This document shows positions 57,725-64,000 of a stretch of DNA of 64,000 nucleotides, piece after piece. The translations under genes and the position numbers were made by a program. A model generated the notes under the pieces. The model was not told where the DNA came from. It searched no databases and saw nothing but the letters and a program-made list of their open reading frames with translations. Position 1 is the stretch's first letter. Each line of letters opens with the position of its first letter. This DNA comes from Mesodorylaimus sp. YZB2_4 (lineage: Eukaryota > Nematoda > Enoplea > Dorylaimida > Dorylaimidae). Location: contig JASANH010000782.1 in NCBI GenBank assembly GCA_030248295.1, positions 226,093 to 290,092 on the forward strand, in the 5' to 3' direction.

Positions 57725-60700
57725 TTGACGGGTAAGAAACCAAGAAAAACGTTTTTAGTCAAGTAAAATATCAGACTGTTCCAAAAATGTCCTTCCACCT
57801 TCCGTCCTTTTCAATTTTTGATTCCAAGTTTTTTCAACAGCGTAAAATTTTTATTCTTAGAGGTTTTCAACTGGCTAATCCACTTTTGAAATGAATTCTC
57901 TAAGCGAATGTCTTGAACTTCAAATTTTCAATTTCTTGACGAAAAAAATTTAAAAGTGAACTGAACTGCTCGCTCCCTGCTGTGATCCTTTCGAATATTT
58001 TTTTGCAGGAGCCAAAGACCTGAAACGAGAAAATCGGACCGAGAATTCAAATACACTGTTCCGAAACAAGTTCTCTGTTAAAAGATTTTATCAGCAAACA
58101 AAAAAAAAATTTCTTAACCCCCGACAAAAATAAAAAAGAAAAGCCTTCCTTCGCGCACAAAATGCAGTAAAATTGTCATAAAGTCTGATGAGCCTGAGGA
58201 TCAATGCAAAAAGGAAATCCTTTTGACTATAAAGCGCGGTAATTCAAAATTTGAATGTATGTACTATGATGTAGTTAATGAAAAGACAGTTAATCTATTC
58301 ATGAACTCCACACTGTCCTTCCTTATCTGTCTCAAGCTCTATTTTACACAAATTTTTTACACAAATACTCTATTCTACAGTAGCGCCTCACGATGCCAGA
58401 GTTTTGTTTGATTCTTGACTGGTAAGCCCCACATGCCATGGCCCTCTCTTATTATGCCTACCTTTGCACCAGCTACGGCCCTCTAGCCTCGTGCCAAAGC
58501 GGGCGAAGGTAAAAATTTTTGGACGAATTTCTGGGTGCAATTCCAGGGTCGAAATACACGTGAAACAGCTTAAAATAAGGGGGAATGGGGACTCGTTGCA
58601 ATTATCCGAGGTCGACTGTATACAGTACTGTTTGGTGGATACTAGCGGATACTGTATATTGAACTTACACAAAAAAGTTTAGCTTTGAGTGGGAGTCGAA
58701 CCCGTACCTTTCGGATTACTAATCCAGTACATAGTATCTGATTGATCATTTGCCCCGCCCCTGTAACTGTAAACTGAGATATCACCCCTCATCTAGTGGG
58801 TTCGGCCTCTGCTTCTAACGCCAGGCGCGCCGCGCAGTTACGATTTGGTTCGTGTGCAATGCTCCCCTTCACCCTCCAGTTTGTCGTGAAACATGATCGG
58901 GTCGTACTGATCAAGAACAGATCCCGCTTTTTGGACTCGAATCAGGACCAACCTGCACTTTATTTGCGTGGCTGACATCATTCAAGACTGCCGAACAGTG
59001 AGAATAGCTCGCAGTAGGTCTCTGAATGCCGGGGTAAAAACTCAAAATAAAGGCATTGGCTAACCAAAAAACCAAATCTCCGCCTTGGGAGGATCGAAAT
59101 GCCAAGTTTTCTTGTTCACTTTTTCACTCGTGATATGATGTGTCTTTAGGTCTTTACTGCACTGAAACGTCTGAGATCACACGACTGATCTATGTAGCCT
59201 AACTAAGGTCTAAAATGTTTTATCTTGGTCTCCGCTCCATGAAAATAGCCGCCTTCCTGGTCCAGTTTCAGGTCCCGGTTTGGCTACAAAACAGGCTTAA
59301 TCGAACTTTGGTCGGCCAGCCGGTGATGGTGAGCCTGGTTTCTGGAAAGCGCTCATCTTTAACCTGGAAATTATTGTTGGCTATTACAGGCCTAAGTCTC
59401 CATAATATACTTATAAGTCCTTTCAAGCAACCAGGGCCAGGGTCGCCAGGTGAAAGTGCTAAATGGATTCCCGGCGTCTGCCTCCGCCTCTGCATCATAG
59501 CAACCTTCCACATGAATGCAAACCATCCGCACCATCGACATACCTCGCTAGGCGACAGTCGTCAGCTTTCCGAGACTGGCATTGTAATACATTGTCTCTG
59601 GCCAAACCCCGTTTTCATTGTCAGCCAACGCACATCAGGAAAATCGAATAATTTTAATGCCAATCAATGATTGGTTTTTGAAAGAGTATTGCCCCAGATA
59701 CTCCGTTTCTCAGAGTTAGAAGCTAATCGGTACTTTTCAGTGATTTTTGACACCTTGTCTAAATTTATTGACTCGAAACCCAGGCATTGCAAAGCGAATT
59801 GAGTGAGGGTAGGGAAATAATTTATGCGCACAAACATCTGAGACATCTTTTTCTATTTCAACTGACATTTTGTCATCCAAACCAAGAGAGAGTTGCATGC
59901 AAGTTACTTTGGCCAGAAAGGATCGGCGATGTTTTTCACTCATTCTAAATCGGGACTAGTTGTTGCAGCACATAACATGATTGATTAGCTTCATAAAATT
60001 ATGGAAGCCAGTTTCTAAAAATTAGCGTTCGCATTGAAGAACCACATTCTCACGTAGATCTTCGATGCACGCGATTTTAGCGGCATGACATCACGCCACA
60101 TTCATGAAGCAATGAGTAAAATATAGTTTCAGCTAGGACCTTTAATAGATTTGACAGGGTGCTATAACTGACTGATTTGAGGTGACAAACCGACCCGGAC
60201 GGTCATGCACAGTCTTGCAGATCTGCCTCCTGCCAAGAAAAAACTTTGATAATTTGATTAAGTCACGTGACTAACCGCGTACCCCAACAAAACAGGACTG
60301 CACATTTTTTACGGCGTCTGTCCGTCGTGCCAAACACTCGATCAGAATGCTCTCATTGCGTTTTCTCAAGATCTGACTCCACTCCACGAAGTATTCCGTA
60401 ACGCCCTTCGTTTTGTCCTCGAGGGGGGGCTCGTCAATACGTTCTCGTGTTGTGCCACAAATGTGTGCTATTCTCCATGCCAACCAGCGATGCACTGGGA
60501 ATGCACTTCATCGGTGCTGCGCCCACGGCTGGCTGCACTCGCACTCGCCGCGCACCCCGTTTCCGTTTTCTCTCGGTGCATTCTCGTCGTCGTTGGGGCT
60601 CGGCTGGGATCGCGCTTTGGCACTAGCGGCTGTCGACGAGCTAGCGAGCAGTGGCTGCGAGTGCAATAGTTGTTTGACTGGCAAGACTAGTTGGGACGAA

Positions 60701-60806
60701 AGGCGCAACCGTCTTCAATTAATTCTCTGCCCAACGAGTAAGCAAATAAGTTGGTCGGTGCAAACCCTCACACTCTCACTGATCCTTGGTACCGTACAGC
60801 ACGACC
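57725..60806. other. Divergent intergenic region between YTHDF and 6-phosphogluconolactonase
   Basis: About 3.1 kb holding the promoters of two genes read away from each other. I see no third gene. An open frame at 59215-59670 has no recognised domain. A tRNA-like fragment lies at 58686-58730. The stretch just before 60807 (60480-60780) is relatively GC-rich and may be the 6-phosphogluconolactonase promoter or 5' UTR. Confidence 0.45.
58686..58730 (-). pseudogene. tRNA 3'-half-like fragment (anticodon loop TTAGTAA)
   Basis: The reverse complement reads CTGGATTAGTAATCCG, then AAAGGTACGGGTTCGACTCC and CACTC. The first part can form an anticodon stem-loop with AGT and the second a T arm, as in a tRNA-Thr 3' half. 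No D arm or acceptor stem is found, so it is a relic. Confidence 0.45.
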
Positions 60807-62531
60807 ATGCCTGGCCTGTGTGTCCCAACGTGCGACCTGCATGTGGTTTCGAACGAGGCCGAACTCGTACAACATGTCTACAACATTTTGGAACGAGCCA
60901 TGCAAGCGTGCCGAAGGAGCAAACAACAAATTATTGTCGGCTTATCGGGTAAGCCAGTGTAAAGTGCCGAATTAGGCGGTACACCTGCAACGGAAGCTGT
61001 GCTCCAGTGTCCTGGGGCAAGGCCGACCCAAACTTAGGCTGAGTGTTGACCTGGACAAGGACATGGACGTTTTTTGCCGTAAAGTTCAGTGGGAACATTA
61101 GCCAGGATATCGATTGAACCAAATGGCGAAATTCTGGCGCAAATTTTTGAAAGTTTGAAAAGGGAGGAAATATTGATTTGTTTCAGGTGGAAATATCGTT
61201 CGTACGATGATGGAAGTTTTGCCGTCATTGAATGAAGATTATTTAGAACGGGTACGATTCATATTTTGTGACGAATTTCGTGTCCCGTTTGATCACCCCG
61301 ACTCCATATACGGACAATATGCCAAATGCGTTTTACCCCGATTACTGCCAACCGTTTCGAAAGATCAGTTTCTGTCCATCAATCCTTATTTAAAAAGTGA
61401 GTTTTCCTTTTCTTTTAGTTCCACTGTTTGCGGAAGTTAAAATTTCGGCATGCTCTCAAGTTTTGCTGAGCATGACTCAAAATTTTAAATATTTCAAAAT
61501 CAAAAATTTTCAGCTGACGAGTGTGCAAAAGATTACGAAATAAAATTTCGTCATTTGATTGGTGGAAGTAGTCAATGGCCGGAAATGGACATAGTTCTGC
61601 TGGGCGTGGGCGAAGATGGCCGTACGTGCTCGCTGTTTCCCGGACATGACGCCTTGTTGGTAAGCTCCGGCCTCTTTTCCCCTTTAAAACATCGATCCTT
61701 TCCCAGTCGCCACTTATTAAAGTACACTTCGACCCAAAGTATACAATTATAGTACGAGTACATAAGTTCTAAACCTGAGTCGCACCTGCCCAGGCCAGCC
61801 TGTTATTCTCGCCTCTCCAGTTAGTCGGACAGAAATGTACGAGACAGGCCCCTGCACCGGTGCACTCGAAATGATTCCAGTCTGGTCGACTTTTTGTCAT
61901 TTTCGCGCTGAAACGTGAAATAACAACGTTTTAGGAAAATCGATGTTGGGTGTCACCTGTCACTGATTCGTCAAAAATACAAGGCGAGCGTATCACATTG
62001 ACATTGCCCGTCATAAATCGTGCTCGAAATATTGTTTTTATCGCCACTGGATCATCGAAAGCTGGCGTCGTCAAGGTAAAGTCAACAAATCATTTCCCTC
62101 CAAGTTGTGTTCAAATTTGAATTCATATTCTCATCTTCCTTTGACGCAATGAAATGCGAACAAGCAACTTCTAGCGTCGGTGCGCGTGTCCCGAAAAAAA
62201 TTTCTAAACAAACTATAAAAACAAGCATTTTTTGACCAAGAATTTCGAATTTTTTAAAGATTTTGAAATAACGTAGGTGCAGGAGGACCTACTTTTTCTC
62301 GTAGTTTTCTCAGTTTTCATCACACAGCCAGAAACTCAAATAAACATCTACAGTAGTTTTTTTTAGAAAATTTTTGAAAGTAACAATGAAAATAAAGGCC
62401 AAAATATGAACGTACCAGCATCAATGATCGATCCAGTGAATTGTGGCACAAGAATGCATTGGATTTTGGATAAAGCAGCCGCCAGTTTGTTGAAATCCAG
62501 TGATATAGAGAATGATCAAAGTATTTTTTAA
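60807..62531 (+). CDS. 6-phosphogluconolactonase
   Basis: This enzyme hydrolyses 6-phosphogluconolactone to 6-phosphogluconate, the second step of the oxidative pentose phosphate pathway, in the cytosol. Five exons join in phase to 267 aa: 60807-60948, 61187-61396, 61514-61659, 61935-62075 and 62367-62531. Family motifs are GLSGGN across the first junction, FIFCDEFRVPFDHPDSIYG, and LGVGEDGRTCSLFPGH with the conserved catalytic His region. NRARNIVFIATGSSKAGVVK follows, and a C-terminal W(I/F)LD motif (WILDKAAASLL). The length is usual for stand-alone 6-phosphogluconolactonase (about 250-270 aa). Glucosamine-6-phosphate isomerase shares the fold, but the sequence follows the lactonase signature. 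A 179-codon frame overlapping exon 1 in another register is a shadow. AATAAA signals follow at 62807 and 62848. Confidence 0.94.
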
Positions 62532-64000
62532 GCTTTTCATGTTGATCATTTTCAAATTGTGTGTAGTCAGATGTGACCAGATCACGTCATATTTTTCGCT
62601 TGTACCATGTACTATATACGCTTTCTTTGGAATATATTTCGTACGTGAAACGTGAGCACTTTTTAAAAGTACAGATCACTATGAACAAAAGGTTTGCTAT
62701 TCATACCGAACAAGGTGATTGCACTGTCGCTGTACGCACGGAAAAATCCATAGTGCCCCTCCCGTAGGCAGCAGGCCAGACATCAAGAAAGAGTGAAGGA
62801 TTCATCAATAAAAAAAGCTCAAAAGTGAAGCGTGACAGACAACCTTGAATAAAAAAGCGTGCTTTTTATTAAAAAAAGGATTAATTATGCGGCTCTTGCA
62901 CTGGCACGAGACATTGATCACGCCATCCCCCACGGTGATTTTCACTTGTACTCGTATCCGTCGCGGCCTCGTCGCATAAAAACATCACGCTTACAAACAA
63001 GTTTGATTGAATTTCAAAGAAGGCCTTCCATTTCTGCGATTGCACCCAGTCTGGAAAATGTCGTACCCATGGCACTGAAGTGAATTTAATCTCCGGGTGT
63101 AGGCTCGGTGCAAAATCAAGCTAACAAAGATGGGGAATAGTGAAACGCGTTTTTTTCGTACCAAAGCAAAATCGTTAGGCTTATTCAGTCGAGTACATTT
63201 TTTGCTGATAGAAAAGGCTAATGTAAAGAAATAAATGAGAAGGATGGACCACCTATGGTTAGGTTTTCCGTGCTTATATGCTAAAGCCGGCCCATAATTC
63301 GATGTGATGGCCTTTTTCTCGTACGACTGGATAGAAGACGACAAAGTACAAAGGCGTTAGGGGGTGGTTGATATTCATGTGTAGGTATACTGTAGTGCCA
63401 GAGAATACTGCAGGCCGCCATGTAGTGGCAGATCAGGCTGACATTTGTTCTGCGGATGGTGGACGGCATAATCATGGTTGTAGCTGCACTTCAGCATGAC
63501 CACGTTTCTACTTGCTCGACACTTTAGACCAGGCTTCTGCTAAGGTTACGCCTGGGGGGGGGGGAGGCTCTGTAAAGGGCGTTACGGCGGCTGTAGATCA
63601 GCAAAGTGGGCTCGTTATTTCAAAAGTATGAAGGCCTTAATGAGATTTAGAAAATACAAAAGTCGAGAGGCGAGTGGGAATCGAACTCGCTTCTCTGAGA
63701 ATGAGCGTCTAATAAAGATCATCGATGCCAGGAACTGACAAGACCATACGAGGACTGACATATACATACAGCACTGGCCAATGTATTTTTTAGATTATAG
63801 CAATGGAACCTGGAAAGTTCTAAAATGGGGATTATTAAACGGACGTTGTTTCGCAAAGCCAGCAGCGTAATCCCACTGATTGTGGTTATTTTCGTAGGGT
63901 GCATATGTAGTTCCAGATCAGGGTATATCTTCCGTCTTGAGCCAGCACACTGTCATTTACGTCATTCCTCTTTTATATAAGCTGGTAATTTTTGTCAGAA
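62532..64000. other. Right-edge region after 6-phosphogluconolactonase
   Basis: Beyond the 3' UTR I see no gene. It holds a G11 tract (63554-63564) and a tRNA T-arm-like fragment on the minus strand (63666-63710, GAAGCGAGTTCGATTCCCAC). The short open frames have no recognised domains. Confidence 0.5.
62807..62812 (+). terminator. Poly(A) signal AATAAA of 6-phosphogluconolactonase
   Basis: First AATAAA after the stop codon (276 bases downstream). A second occurs at 62848-62853; either could be used. Confidence 0.5.

Noticed and set aside
58686-58730. Functional tRNA-Thr gene
   Set aside because: Only the anticodon and T arms are recognisable; no D arm or 7-bp acceptor stem could be paired.
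60413-60952. 179-codon plus-strand frame before 6-phosphogluconolactonase
   Set aside because: It overlaps exon 1 in another register. The lactonase frame has the conserved motif and joins in phase to the next exon; this one does not.

Overview
This is a stretch of an animal nuclear genome. Genes are split by GT-AG spliceosomal introns, the acceptors are mostly TTTCAG or TTTTAG, and the families include a neuroligin and an Rh-type ammonium channel. The short acceptors, the mix of ~50-bp and multi-kb introns, and the many scattered AATTTCCCGCC-like and CTACAGTA/TACTGTAG motifs are what I associate with nematodes. I therefore infer a nematode outside Caenorhabditis. That is an inference, not a proven assignment.

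Genes from left to right: (1) a neuroligin-like adhesion receptor on the minus strand (5477 to beyond the left edge; 3' end missing); (2) two intronless, tandem, same-strand genes for secreted/type-I membrane proteins with a von Willebrand A domain, a 10-cysteine module, one TM helix and a basic tail (11676-13172 and 19102-20679, +); (3) a complete 23-exon cytosolic-type valyl-tRNA synthetase (21552-33822, +); (4) a 9-exon Rh/ammonium-channel gene (48396-44291, -); (5) a 4-exon YTHDF-type m6A reader (57724-53639, -); (6) a 5-exon 6-phosphogluconolactonase (60807-62531, +). I rebuilt the exons by hand. Every junction keeps phase, and each joined protein follows its family. The genes do not form a pathway or an operon. 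Valyl-tRNA synthetase, YTHDF and 6-phosphogluconolactonase are housekeeping or regulatory. Neuroligin, Rh and the vWA proteins act at the cell surface.

The space between genes, and several introns, is filled with non-autonomous DNA transposons and palindromes. The clearest is a nested pair in valyl-tRNA synthetase intron 6. A 1482-bp MULE-like element has a perfect 9-bp target duplication, ends built of repeated GACCGCG units, and a truncated FLYWCH + MULE transposase. It sits inside an older ~408-bp element that itself has an 8/9 matching 9-bp duplication. A third element at 40534-41694 has ends made of GGGTC repeats and an 11-bp direct repeat. Several other families have GGATCGGATC-rich ends. 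Other repeats are a 688-bp MITE with ~96-bp arms, a palindromic ~300-bp MITE (two copies in valyl-tRNA synthetase introns, a half copy elsewhere), a 17-bp minisatellite, tRNA-like T-arm fragments, and at least ten G/C homopolymers of 9-19 nt.

The most interesting items are the paired TRAP-like vWA proteins (one with a broken metal site), the MULE-like elements with sub-repeated termini, the YTHDF gene in what looks like a nematode, and several near-perfect hairpins.
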